DNA from: Anaerolineales bacterium | GTDB lineage: Bacteria; Chloroflexota; Anaerolineae; Anaerolineales; Villigracilaceae | DNA length: 64,000 nt | Reading direction: 5' to 3' | Assembly (NCBI GenBank): GCA_016744335.1 | Contig: JADGEO010000013.1 | Span: forward strand, 1 to 64,000 | Shown here: positions 26,325 through 35,619 of the stretch, piece by piece | How the letters are laid out: every line of letters starts with the position of its first letter | How positions within the stretch are numbered: position 1 is the stretch's first letter | Made by a program: the position numbers and the translations under genes | The notes under the pieces: model-generated | The model's input: the letters and a program-made list of their open reading frames with translations, nothing else | Databases searched by the model: none | What the model was told of the DNA's origin: nothing

Positions 26325-26401
26325 AGACCTCTTGCATAAGTGCTCTAGCCGCCGAGGACGGCGCAGGGAGCGTAGAGAAAACAGGCTTTTGCAAGAGGTC
26401 T
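26325..26401. mobile_element. MITE-like element with 16-bp inverted termini
   Basis: AGACCTCTTGCATAAG and CTTTTGCAAGAGGTCT (15 of 16 complementary) frame 77 bases. TTA/TAT flanks are compatible with TA target duplication. AGACCTCTTGC ends resemble the termini of IS-type elements known in other bacteria. There is no transposase. The remaining sequence to 26589 shows nothing I can name. Confidence 0.65.
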
Positions 26402-26589
26402 ATTATTATAATCTAAGTATTAGCACAAAGATTTTTGGTGTTTTGGGATTTCGTAGCGCAAGATTTATGTCGCAGTTTCTGTCTAAGGCAGATAATACTC
26501 GAGTTACGCTGTTTGCCAAATCAAAAGTTGATTGGGGGCAAGCAAGCCAAAAGTCACGCGCTGTGCGGTTTTTCATCCATCTTGAAAAA

Positions 26590-28518
26590 TCAAACTTCCA
26601 GTTTTAATCTCACTTCTTCTATATCTTTCTCTGAGCCGATAACGGTAACTTTATCTCCTGTGCGGAGGCGGGTGTAGCCGTGTGAGACGATATCGTTTGC
26701 GCCTCGGTGGATGGCAACGATTAGGGTATTTGTTGGGAGGCGTAATTCACGTAGTGGGATGCCGTGTAAGTTGGGGTCACGGACGTATATCTCTCGCATT
26801 TTTGTTTTAGATTCTGCGCCCAAAAGGAGTGATGCAGTCTCAGGTTTACGGGCAAATTGGTCTAATAAGCGAACTGTGGCAGTACCGGGGAATACAGGAA
26901 GAACGCCTATTTTGATGAAACGCTCACGGTTGGTGAGGTCGTTTAGGCGGGTGACTATGGTTTTAGTGCCGTAATGTTCGTAAAAGAGTTCGCAGATTTT
27001 ATAATTTTCTTCGTCTGAGAGCATGGTAATGACGGCATCGGCTTTGGATGCTTCTATATTTTCTAGGTTGCTTAGATTGATTTTGGGCAAAATTGTTAGT
27101 GGGTCTTCATCGCTGTGTGGTGCCGCCATTGCGCAGGATTTATCGGTGCAGACCCATGTAACTTGCCAGTTTTTTGTTTTGAGTAGACGTGCAACAGCAA
27201 GGGCTTGGTCGTCTGTGCCAAAAATGAAAGCATCACGCGTGCCATCGTAAGTCGATTTTCCGCGTGGGTGTGCTTCACCTATATAGTTAATGACCCATTT
27301 GAAAAGGGGTGGTCCTATAATTTGGCTTAGTACGATAACGGCAATAAGTATTGTGGCAAAATCAATGCCAAATTGAGGAAACTCGACCGCAACTTCTTTT
27401 GCTAAGCCCAGCCCAACACCCGCTTGGGTAATATAAGACATCCACGAGACGGTGTTGTTTTTGAATGGCTCACCTGCCATTGCGCCGCCTGCAAAAGAGC
27501 CAAGAAAAATTGAAAAGAGACGAACAAGGAAAAGCACTAAGGCTATTTGCCATGTTTGTGCAAGTACATCAAGGGCGAGTGATGCACCTGTGAGTGTGAA
27601 GAAGAGAATGTAGATAGGAGGGCTAATATCATGTAGAATTCGGCTGAGTTGGTCTCTGTGAGGAGTCCAGTTGATGACAAAAAAGCTGGCTACCATACAA
27701 ATAAGCAGAGGCTCGAGCAATATCTCTACGCCTAAATGTTCGTGGCTATAGTGACGCAAAAAAGTTGCCGCGAGAAAAACAGAGTAACCAAGCGCAAGTA
27801 AGATAATGCCTTTATAGACGCGAGAAACTTTTAAGTGCAACATTAGATGAATTGCTCTACCGAGTAAATAGCCTAATAAAATAGATAGGGCTAATTCCCC
27901 GAGAAGAAGGGCTACAAAAGAAATGTTGACGCTTAAGTCAGAGAGTAATGCTCCTGCAATTTCTGAATTAAAGGCGAAGAGGAGAATGACTACAACATCC
28001 ATTATGACGGTTACGCCTAAAACAGTTTGGGTAAAGGGTCCCTTGGCGCGCAATTCGTTTACAATGGCTATTGCCGATGAAGGAGAACGTGCCACTAAAA
28101 TTGCGCCAACCAAAATAGAAACAGCAACACGGCTTGTTGTAGACATCCCCTGTGCAAAAGGGATATATTGAGTTAGAAAGAAAAAGGTTAAACTGCCTAA
28201 AACAGAGGTAAATATAACCAAGCCCGTTGTAACCCAAGCAATGCTTTTAAAGCGTCCGCGTAATTCTTTGAGATAAAGCTCGCTTCCTGCCGCAAAGGCG
28301 ATGAAGCCCAGCGAAATCTCATCGATAAAACGTAGGTTTCCAATTGCTTCTCGGGGGATTAGGTTGAGCACAAAGGGTCCTACTAAAACACCCGCAAAAA
28401 GAAATCCACTAATAAGTGGGAGGTTGTAGCGTGCAAAAAACGCCCCAATTTCTTTTGACGCTAAGGCAATAATGCCAAAACTGGCAATAAATATGAGTAA
28501 GGGGAGAAAGTTTTCCAT
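26590..28518 (-). CDS. CPA2-family cation:proton antiporter with TrkA domains
   Basis: 642 residues. About 12-13 hydrophobic segments (residues 1-400) of the Kef-type Na+/H+ exchanger fold are followed by a TrkA-N Rossmann domain (about 420-540, 'AFIFGTDDQALAVARLLKTK' and 'VITMLSDEENYKICELF') and a TrkA-C domain (about 560-642). The first would bind NAD(H) and the second a small ligand. Kef/CPA2 proteins exchange K+ or Na+ for protons. The Rossmann P-loop lacks a perfect GxGxxG (GTDDQA), so nucleotide binding may be altered. It is the last gene of a leftward operon; 6 bases separate it from the M23 lipoprotein gene. Confidence 0.9.
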   Translation of the reverse strand: MENFLPLLIFIASFGIIALASKEIGAFFARYNLPLISGFLFAGVLVGPFVLNLIPREAIGNLRFIDEISLGFIAFAAGSELYLKELRGRFKSIAWVTTGLVIFTSVLGSLTFFFLTQYIPFAQGMSTTSRVAVSILVGAILVARSPSSAIAIVNELRAKGPFTQTVLGVTVIMDVVVILLFAFNSEIAGALLSDLSVNISFVALLLGELALSILLGYLLGRAIHLMLHLKVSRVYKGIILLALGYSVFLAATFLRHYSHEHLGVEILLEPLLICMVASFFVINWTPHRDQLSRILHDISPPIYILFFTLTGASLALDVLAQTWQIALVLFLVRLFSIFLGSFAGGAMAGEPFKNNTVSWMSYITQAGVGLGLAKEVAVEFPQFGIDFATILIAVIVLSQIIGPPLFKWVINYIGEAHPRGKSTYDGTRDAFIFGTDDQALAVARLLKTKNWQVTWVCTDKSCAMAAPHSDEDPLTILPKINLSNLENIEASKADAVITMLSDEENYKICELFYEHYGTKTIVTRLNDLTNRERFIKIGVLPVFPGTATVRLLDQFARKPETASLLLGAESKTKMREIYVRDPNLHGIPLRELRLPTNTLIVAIHRGANDIVSHGYTRLRTGDKVTVIGSEKDIEEVRLKLEV

Positions 28519-28524
28519 GTGATT

Positions 28525-29988
28525 TTATTGTCCTGATGATATTCTGCTAAAATTTTCAGAAACGGTACTTGCTCGAACGACAACGCCGTTTTGAGAGAGT
28601 GTTCCTGCATAGGCTTCTGAACCGTCATGTGTAATCCAGCCTTCCATATTGAAGGGTAGTGGGCTATCTGCCATAATCCACTCGCCGTTATATTTGCGGG
28701 CAATATGAATATGCGTACCTGTTGTTGTGCCACCTTCACAAGAAGGGTAGCCAATAGATTCGCCTGCATTTAAGATTGAGCCAAGTTGGGGGCGTCCACT
28801 TGTGCCAATGTGTAAGTAGAGAATTGACCACCCCGTTCGCTCATCGCCATCGAGATCTAAATCGAGGATGACCACGCCTTGGTCCACGCGCGTCACCATG
28901 CCCGTCGCCATCGCAGCTGCGTAATTTTCAGGTTTTGTGGTGAAGCATCCGCTATGCTGTGAAGGGGGGGCAAAATCGACCCCTGCAAAAGGTGCGCCTT
29001 TTCCCCATCCCGTATGTGGGCCACCGGTATATGTCCACGTTTGCTCGCGTGGAAAAGGGAGTAAAAATTCAGGTTGTTTTAAAGAGCCGGGGATGAGGGG
29101 ATCTGCCTCAACGGACGCGGTGCCGAAGAGCTTGGTGTAGGTCTCAAACAGTCCTTCTGCCCCAATCGTCTTTTCATACGTGGTTCCAGCTTGGGCGCGT
29201 GAAAAATAATACTGAATGCCGACCGTAGCCGCGTTCTGCCACGGGTCTGGCCTTTCGAGATAACCATCGGTGCGTTCAAATTCGAGCAGGGTGCCGCGCC
29301 GCCATCCGTAATAGCCATTATTAAGGACATTTGCCGCCCAAATCAATTGAAGATACATCCCGGAGTGGAGTACGGGGTCTTCGTAACCGAGTGTAAAGGC
29401 GGTGTCAGGCTCTTCCAGTTCAGTGAGTGCGCCAGCTTGATATTCGAGCAATGCCAGCAAAAGGCGTGGGCTAATGCTGAAATTATAAGCAACATAATCA
29501 ACAATTTCTGCGCCGCTTCTCTTTTTTCCGCCTACATAATCGCTATAATTTCTTAGCCAGCCTGGGTAGACATCTACAAAACTTTGGCTATCAAAATCAA
29601 TGGCAGAAGGACCGTTTACAAAAGCGGAGTCGGGCAAAATCTGAAAACGGCTTCCCCATAGGGGTAAATAATAAATGGGGATTTCCATCGGCATCCCTGG
29701 AGGCAAGGTGCTCACATCCTGCGGGATGATGGGGTTTGCTTCTAAAATCTCAGCTTCACTGGTATTAAATCGACTTGCCAGTGCGGGAACAGTATCGCCT
29801 GTTTGGGCGGTATAGGCAACCAACTCTCCCGGGGCGTAAACGGGGCGAGATATATAAGGGGTAGATGTAGGTATAGGCGGCGTATTGGTGGCCGTAAATT
29901 GATAAGGGGCATTTGAGGGGGCGCAACTGGTTAAAAGCAAAAAGAGAATCAAATGCAGCATGATGAAGGATAAAAAATTACGTTTCAC
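28525..29988 (-). CDS. M23-family lipoprotein with LysM (paralog 1)
   Basis: 487 residues. Signal peptide with lipobox LLTSC (Cys at about 22), a LysM peptidoglycan-binding domain ('AYTAQTGDTVPALASRFNTS', about 58-105), a long middle region with 'SPRLLLALLEYQAGAL', and a C-terminal LytM/M23-like domain with 'GGPHTGWGKGAPFAGVDFAP' (first metal His and Asp) and 'THIHIARKYNGEW' (H-x-H). It would be an exported metallopeptidase-type cell-wall hydrolase. It is one of three relatives in tandem; 10 bases separate it from paralog 2. Confidence 0.88.
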   Translation of the reverse strand: MKRNFLSFIMLHLILFLLLTSCAPSNAPYQFTATNTPPIPTSTPYISRPVYAPGELVAYTAQTGDTVPALASRFNTSEAEILEANPIIPQDVSTLPPGMPMEIPIYYLPLWGSRFQILPDSAFVNGPSAIDFDSQSFVDVYPGWLRNYSDYVGGKKRSGAEIVDYVAYNFSISPRLLLALLEYQAGALTELEEPDTAFTLGYEDPVLHSGMYLQLIWAANVLNNGYYGWRRGTLLEFERTDGYLERPDPWQNAATVGIQYYFSRAQAGTTYEKTIGAEGLFETYTKLFGTASVEADPLIPGSLKQPEFLLPFPREQTWTYTGGPHTGWGKGAPFAGVDFAPPSQHSGCFTTKPENYAAAMATGMVTRVDQGVVILDLDLDGDERTGWSILYLHIGTSGRPQLGSILNAGESIGYPSCEGGTTTGTHIHIARKYNGEWIMADSPLPFNMEGWITHDGSEAYAGTLSQNGVVVRASTVSENFSRISSGQ

Positions 29989-29998
29989 GTTTTTCGTT

Positions 29999-31618
29999 TT
30001 ACTCTTCGATTGGGTCGCGATAAATAATAGAAACGAAATCCCCTACCACACTGGCTGTTATTGTTTCATCATCACGAGTTAATGTGCCCAAATAAGGCTC
30101 TGTGCCATTATGGGCAATCCAGCCATCCAAATCGAAAGAGAGTGCACCTTCTGCCAGAATCCATTCCCCATTATATTTGCGTGCAAAATGAAGATGTGTG
30201 CCTGTCGACACGCCGCCTTCACAAGAAGGTTTTCCTATACGATCATTTGTTTCAAGCCAAGTGCCAACGGGTACGCGGTCTTCTGTTGCTATGTGGAGAT
30301 GAAGTAAATTCCAGCCAGTTTCTTCTTGCCCATCGCCATCGAGATCAAGAATTACAACCCCACGCTCAGAGCGTACTACTAACCCCGGTGCAGAAGCCAC
30401 CACCCAGCGATTAGTTTCTGCACATCCGCTGGTCTCATTTGGGGCAAAATCAAGTGCGGCGAGCGCGCCCTCATGCTCCCATGCCGAGTGTGGGCCGCCC
30501 GTATACGCCCATTGCAACTCAGGCTCAAAAGGAAGCACCAAATCGGGCTGAACTAACCCGGGGGGGAAAAGTGGTTCTACATGTTGAGCACGTGCCCATG
30601 GGTCGTTAAACATCTCTGCATAAAGGGCAGGAAACCCAACTCGAGGGTCTACCGTTTGCGCCCAGCGCTCATAATCTAATTTTTGGGCAAAATAATACAT
30701 AATAGCCACAGACCCCGCATTCAATTCTGGGGCAAGGCGTATCGTTTCACCGTTAGGAAAGGTCAATTCAGTTAGCGTTCCATCTCGCCAGCCATAATAC
30801 CCTAGAGCCAAATCCTGTACCGCTTGCATCATTTGCCTAAATAATCCGCGTGCTCGAAAATCTACATAGCCAAGTGGATAGTCACTCTCTGAGAGATTGC
30901 CGGGGTCGCCTAAAATCCAGCCTGATTCATATTCAACCAGAGCCACCAACAAGCGTGGGTTTAGCGAATTTTCTAGCGCTAAACGCTCAATCCCCTCTGC
31001 TCCGCTTGTCCAGCCCGTAGAACCTAGATATTCTTCATACTCGTTGAGAAAAGCATCTTTTTCATTTACATAAAAAACCGTATCAAAATCTACTGCTGTC
31101 GAGGAAAAAACCACCTCGCTATCGGGGAAAATCTTCTCATTAGATGTCGTTTCTTCAAGCGTATCGGGAATAACCAATAAAGTGTTGGGGTCAAGTAAAG
31201 TTCGTGCCGAAGGGAGTTCTTCAGGCGCGCTAATTTCTTCGATATCAACCCCAAAATGGGATGCGATAACTTCTAGATAATCGCCCGATTGGGAATAATA
31301 AAGCATTGTATTCGAGTTGGGATCAAGAGTCGGCGGGACATCCGTGTATTGGGCTGGGGAGGTGGTAGTAAATGTCCGCGTGGCGAGTAGCGTGGCAAAA
31401 GGCGTGGGCGTCACTGAAATACCTTCGCTAGGAAAGGTGTTCACAACCTGTGTCGGCGCAGTTGTCGAAATTGGCATAGCCTGAACAGGCATAGAGCCTG
31501 CAGGGGTGCCATTAGGGGTGGGTGAGCTATATTCTCCCCATAAAGTGGCAGGCTTTGCTCCGCACGAACTAAGAAGCAGAGAGGTTAGGGAGAAAAACAG
31601 AAAAAGTTTTTTTAACAT
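29999..31618 (-). CDS. M23-family lipoprotein with LysM (paralog 2)
   Basis: 539 residues. Lipobox LLSSC (Cys at about 19), a Ser/Thr/Pro-rich spacer (residues 20-95), a LysM-like domain ('YYSQSGDYLEVIASHFGVDI') and the shared middle region 'NPRLLVALVEYESGWIL'. The C-terminal M23-like domain has 'GGPHSAWEHEGALAALDFAP' and 'THLHFARKYNGEW'. The order of domains equals paralog 1. The start ATG is preceded by a T-rich stretch on the plus strand, with no strong Shine-Dalgarno sequence visible. It is 15 bases downstream of the serine hydrolase gene. Confidence 0.88.
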   Translation of the reverse strand: MLKKLFLFFSLTSLLLSSCGAKPATLWGEYSSPTPNGTPAGSMPVQAMPISTTAPTQVVNTFPSEGISVTPTPFATLLATRTFTTTSPAQYTDVPPTLDPNSNTMLYYSQSGDYLEVIASHFGVDIEEISAPEELPSARTLLDPNTLLVIPDTLEETTSNEKIFPDSEVVFSSTAVDFDTVFYVNEKDAFLNEYEEYLGSTGWTSGAEGIERLALENSLNPRLLVALVEYESGWILGDPGNLSESDYPLGYVDFRARGLFRQMMQAVQDLALGYYGWRDGTLTELTFPNGETIRLAPELNAGSVAIMYYFAQKLDYERWAQTVDPRVGFPALYAEMFNDPWARAQHVEPLFPPGLVQPDLVLPFEPELQWAYTGGPHSAWEHEGALAALDFAPNETSGCAETNRWVVASAPGLVVRSERGVVILDLDGDGQEETGWNLLHLHIATEDRVPVGTWLETNDRIGKPSCEGGVSTGTHLHFARKYNGEWILAEGALSFDLDGWIAHNGTEPYLGTLTRDDETITASVVGDFVSIIYRDPIEE

Positions 31619-31633
31619 AAGGCTTTGATTTTA

Positions 31634-33145
31634 TCACTTTTCGTTTAATAAATAATCCCCAAAAATGCCTACAATATCATTAAGGGTATTTTCTAAATCA
31701 CTATTATTTACGCTAGCCGCTTCATCTTGATTTCCGACAATCATAATTAGATATGTTTTTTCAGCTATCTCAACAATTGCCGCATCGCCAATGACTAAAA
31801 AATCATTTGTAAGCGTACCGCGTTTATTATAAATTTTTGCTTGAGGAAAATCTTTTTTTAATAAACCAAGGCGATCATCATCATTTTCTGTATACTCTCC
31901 CATCAAATCGAGAATATATTGGCTTTTTTCTTCAGAAACGAACTCGTTACGATAAAGTCCTTCTAGAATTAAAGATAAATCATACATTGTTGTCGTTCGG
32001 TAGGGAATGTCTGTTTCTTCAATGCCCCAATCTTCTAAGGTTAAGGGCATATTTAAACCGTTTTTTAGCGTAATCTGATAGATAGCACCTGTAGCTGGTT
32101 CTTCTGATTCAACCAGCATGGCTGAAATTATCTGCTCATAAGAACGATCTTTGTATGCGTGGCTTGCTAAATAACTTTCTAAGCCACCTGCCTCTTCTTG
32201 AATAGATTGCATAAAAAGGAGTGCAAGTGGCACCTTGATGGTTGAGGCAATATGCGTCACTTTATGGAGGTTGCGTGCGTAGAGAATTTCACCATCTAAT
32301 TCTTTAATAAAGATATGCCATTCTCCACCTGCATTATCTAAGACTTCATTGATAGAAGCAGTCAGGGCGGGGTCGCCCGCATCCCAAATAGTTTTAGGAC
32401 GCCAGAGGTCAAATCCGCCTGACCCAGTCAATCCTAAATCGTCATAATCTCGGTTATTCCAACGATAAATTAGTCCCTCTTCTGGGGCGTTGGGGTCATA
32501 GAGCATAAATTCGTCAATGATATAGCCCTCATCGGTATTTAGATTGGTCACGGTATAAGGTCTACCCTCTTCATCTACGCGTGTTACCGTAAACATGTGT
32601 TCAAAATTTCCGTTAGGACCTGCATATAAATAAAGAAAATCTCCCGTTTTTAGAGGGTTTTCTGAAAAATCATAATCGAGAATGGGCGTGCGTATTTCTG
32701 TTAAATTAAAACGACTTGTCGGAAAAGTGCTTTTTAATATTTCTTGGTGTGTACGTGGATTAAGCAACCAGAAATCATAAAGATTCGTATAAGGACTAAT
32801 TACGCCCCCCTCACGTAAAATTGTTGCGGCTAAGGGACCGCACATATTGGAGGCATGTGCACCATTAATTAAGTATCCTAAATTTTGCGCTATGATGGTA
32901 GCGTCTGTATCTGATTTTGCTAGATATTGTAAGGAGATTTCCTCTAGCGCAGAAAGGGGGGCGGGGGTCGCTGACGCTGTGGCTGTCGCAGTAGGTGGAA
33001 TGGATGTCGATGTCGCTGTTGGCATTTTCGTTTCAGTCGCAGACGCGGCTATAGTCGCACTGGCTGTGGGCGGGATTGACTCAGTTGCTGTGCAAGCTGA
33101 AAGAAAGAGGGTAATTGCCAAGAAAAGAAATTTATAGATTTTCAA
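31634..33145 (-). CDS. Class-A-beta-lactamase-like lipoprotein with C39-like N-terminal domain
   Basis: About 503 residues from TTG at 33145, chosen because GAGGAAG lies just upstream and the signal peptide then follows directly; an ATG at 33205 would overlap the previous gene and add a hydrophilic lead. The lipobox is LSAC, then a Thr/Ala/Pro-rich linker. The first domain contains 'NMCGPLAATILREGGV', like Cys-peptidase C39-type folds. The second (about 270-500) has S-x-x-K in 'STIKVPLALLFMQS', then 'VSEEKSQYILDLM' and 'KRGTLTNDFLVIGDAAIV' (KxG-like KRGT). Serine hydrolase or peptidoglycan amidohydrolase activity is inferred; a resistance beta-lactamase is unlikely. Confidence 0.8.
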   Translation of the reverse strand: MKIYKFLFLAITLFLSACTATESIPPTASATIAASATETKMPTATSTSIPPTATATASATPAPLSALEEISLQYLAKSDTDATIIAQNLGYLINGAHASNMCGPLAATILREGGVISPYTNLYDFWLLNPRTHQEILKSTFPTSRFNLTEIRTPILDYDFSENPLKTGDFLYLYAGPNGNFEHMFTVTRVDEEGRPYTVTNLNTDEGYIIDEFMLYDPNAPEEGLIYRWNNRDYDDLGLTGSGGFDLWRPKTIWDAGDPALTASINEVLDNAGGEWHIFIKELDGEILYARNLHKVTHIASTIKVPLALLFMQSIQEEAGGLESYLASHAYKDRSYEQIISAMLVESEEPATGAIYQITLKNGLNMPLTLEDWGIEETDIPYRTTTMYDLSLILEGLYRNEFVSEEKSQYILDLMGEYTENDDDRLGLLKKDFPQAKIYNKRGTLTNDFLVIGDAAIVEIAEKTYLIMIVGNQDEAASVNNSDLENTLNDIVGIFGDYLLNEK

Positions 33146-33170
33146 AAACGCTTCCTCAAGTAAATGATCA

Positions 33171-34505
33171 TTATCTTGTGATCTCATTAAGTGGATTTTG
33201 TGCATCCCAGGCTTCTACGCTTTTATCGCCTTTTTGGAGATACCCGTTATAGTTAATACCTGTGCCGCTAGATACCCAGCCATCTAAAATGAAGGGGGTA
33301 TTGCCATCTGCTGAAATCCATTCCCCATTATATTTACGGGCAAAATGTAGATGGGCGGCATTTGATAGCCCGCCCTCACAGGAGGGATGCCCGATTTTAT
33401 CGCCGGCTTTTACTTTGCTTCCACTTGCTATGCGTCCGTCTGTTGCCATGTGCATATAGAGGAGTACCCAGCCTGTTTGCTCGTAACCGTCTCCATCTAA
33501 ATCGAGAATGACTGCCCCATTTCCCGAGCGGGCAATTACGCCTGACGCAGATGCAACAGCCCAAGCCTCTGAGGAGATACAGCCTTGTGGTTTACCTGAT
33601 GCAAAATCAAGAGCCGCCCATGCAGAGCCATCGTCCCAGCCACCGTGTGGCCCACCAGTATAAGACCAGGTTACACCACGTTCAAAGGGGAGGGTGAGTT
33701 GAGGCTGTTTTATGCCAGCGGGCACAAGTGGTTCTATAGCATAATCAAAAGGATAGCCAAAAAGGGATTCGTAGGTCGCATAGAAGCCTTCTTCTGAGAC
33801 ATCGTATTCCCAAGTTTCTTGGGTGTAGAGTATGGCGAAGTAGTTTTGCAAAGCGGCTGTCCCCGCGTTGATGTTGGGGCTAACGGCAACCACGTCTCCG
33901 TCCACGAGCGTCCACTCCCGTACTGCGTCGGCGCGCCAAAGATAATAGCCGCGATTAAGCTCATTTGCCGTCCACACAAGCTGACGATATAGTCCCGCGT
34001 ACCATTCTGTATAATAGCGCATGGGGAAGTCGGTTTCGGCAGGGTGCGCCTCCGTCACCCATCCGCTTTGGTATTCGATCAGTGCCAGTAAAAGGCGAGG
34101 GTTTACGGAATAATCTTGGGCAACACGAGAGATGATTTCTGCGCCGCTGAGTATTTCACCATCTACTTCTTGCGTATAGTCTTTTATATAGCCGTTTTTG
34201 CCTTTGAGGTAAATATCCATATCTAAAAGCAAGCTGGCAGGACCGTAAACCAGCTCAGAATCGGGGATGATTTTGAAGCCCGAGCCTTGCTCAGATGCTG
34301 GTGCAAATTGTGCTTTGTTTGGTGTGGGGGTGGAGATGCTTTCTCCTGCCGAGCGCGTGGGCGGAAGCAGGGTAGAGAGCGGTACCGCTGATTGAGGGTC
34401 TGGCACATCGAAGGGGTCGTAATCCTCCCAGTCTGGGGTGGCTTCGGCTGGGGTGGTGCAGGCGGTAAGGATGAGGATAAGTAAGAAAAGAATTGTTTTT
34501 TTCAT
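33171..34505 (-). CDS. M23-family lipoprotein (paralog 3, no LysM)
   Basis: 444 residues. Lipobox LTAC (Cys at about 16). The LysM domain present in paralogs 1 and 2 is missing; the shared region starts at 'GFKIIPDSELVYGPASLLLD' and continues through 'NPRLLLALIEYQSGWV' to the M23-like domain with 'GGPHGGWDDGSAWAALDFAS' and 'AHLHFARKYNGEW'. It is the first gene of a five-gene leftward operon. The last residues of its reading frame run up to 25 bases before the serine hydrolase start. The conserved NGEW tail is common to all three. Confidence 0.87.
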   Translation of the reverse strand: MKKTILFLLILILTACTTPAEATPDWEDYDPFDVPDPQSAVPLSTLLPPTRSAGESISTPTPNKAQFAPASEQGSGFKIIPDSELVYGPASLLLDMDIYLKGKNGYIKDYTQEVDGEILSGAEIISRVAQDYSVNPRLLLALIEYQSGWVTEAHPAETDFPMRYYTEWYAGLYRQLVWTANELNRGYYLWRADAVREWTLVDGDVVAVSPNINAGTAALQNYFAILYTQETWEYDVSEEGFYATYESLFGYPFDYAIEPLVPAGIKQPQLTLPFERGVTWSYTGGPHGGWDDGSAWAALDFASGKPQGCISSEAWAVASASGVIARSGNGAVILDLDGDGYEQTGWVLLYMHMATDGRIASGSKVKAGDKIGHPSCEGGLSNAAHLHFARKYNGEWISADGNTPFILDGWVSSGTGINYNGYLQKGDKSVEAWDAQNPLNEITR

Positions 34506-34597
34506 GGGTGAATCTTATCACGATTTAGGTGGTTCAAATTGTTGATTTTTATTAGGTTATACTGTAAGAATGGAGGGGGGTGAGCCTAAGTTCGCGT

Positions 34598-34603
34598 TAT
34601 AAT
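34598..34603 (+). promoter_or_regulatory. -10 element upstream of metF
   Basis: TATAAT at 34598-34603, 35 bases before the metF ATG, in the divergent region between metF and the M23 operon. No good -35 hexamer lies at the right distance. Confidence 0.4.
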
Positions 34604-34638
34604 AGCGTAGTCTGAAATTTGAATTTTAGAGGTGAAAA

Positions 34639-35526
34639 ATGCATATTGCAAAAATTTTAAAAAATCCAGAACCTCATTTTAGCTTTGAGTTTTTTCCGCC
34701 CAAAACTGAGCGGGCTTCTGCTGAACTTTTTCGGTCAATTAAAGAATTGGCTCCCATTGGACCCGCTTATGTGAGTGTAACTTATGGTGCAGGTGGTTCT
34801 ACGCGTGACCTTACCCATAATCTTGTTCTGCGTCTTAAGCAAGAAACCGATCTTACGGTTGTGGCGCATCTGACAACTATTGGCGCAACGCGGGGAGAGA
34901 TTCACGAGATTTTGGAGCGGTACTCCGAGAGCGGTATTGAAAATATCATGGCATTGCGTGGTGATTCTCCTAAAGGGTCGGTAGGATTTGTCCAGCCCAA
35001 AGATGGTTTTCTCTATGCGGCAGATTTGGTGTCTTATGTGAAGAAGCATTTTCCACATATGGGTGTTGGGGTGGCTGGTTTCCCAGAAGGGCACCCTGAA
35101 ACGCCAAACCGATTGCAGGAAATGGATTATTTGAAAGCCAAAGTAGATGCTGGAGCGGATTATATTTGCACACAGCTTTTCTTTAAAAACAGTGATTTTT
35201 ATGATTACAGAGAACGTTGTGCGTATGTGGGCATCGATATTCCGATTATTGCAGGCATTATGCCCATTATTACGCGGAGCGGTATGAAGCGCATTTCTGA
35301 GCTTGCGTTAGGGGCGCGAATTCCTGCCAAGTTATTACGCGCCATCTCACGCACTAGTGATGATGAAGCGGTTGAGAAGGTCGGAGTTCAGTGGTCTACT
35401 CATCAGGTTTTTGACCTTTTTGATCGCGATGTGCGCGGTATCCATTTTTATACGCTGAATCGCGCTAAACCGACCTTAAAGATTTATGATGCCTTGGGCA
35501 TTAAATCAGAGAATAAGCCTAAATAA
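34639..35526 (+). CDS. metF: 5,10-methylenetetrahydrofolate reductase
   Basis: 295 residues, the usual length of bacterial MetF. Family segments: 'FEFFPPKTERASAELF' (with the catalytic Glu), 'YVSVTYGAGGSTRDLT', 'ALRGDSPKG' (folate/flavin binding), 'GVAGFPEGHPE' and 'ADYICTQLFF', 'PIIAGIMPI'. The flavoprotein reduces methylene-THF to methyl-THF in one-carbon metabolism and methionine synthesis, or in the Wood-Ljungdahl pathway in anaerobes. RBS GAGGTG 5 bases before ATG. It stands alone, with no neighbour from the pathway. Confidence 0.95.
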   Translation: MHIAKILKNPEPHFSFEFFPPKTERASAELFRSIKELAPIGPAYVSVTYGAGGSTRDLTHNLVLRLKQETDLTVVAHLTTIGATRGEIHEILERYSESGIENIMALRGDSPKGSVGFVQPKDGFLYAADLVSYVKKHFPHMGVGVAGFPEGHPETPNRLQEMDYLKAKVDAGADYICTQLFFKNSDFYDYRERCAYVGIDIPIIAGIMPIITRSGMKRISELALGARIPAKLLRAISRTSDDEAVEKVGVQWSTHQVFDLFDRDVRGIHFYTLNRAKPTLKIYDALGIKSENKPK

Positions 35527-35619
35527 CCCTATATGATAGAGAATGAAAATTGCAAAGCTGCAAAGAAACTGATAGGTGAGTGTCCTTATAATCAGCTATA
35601 ATTATTTTGATTTTTATAT

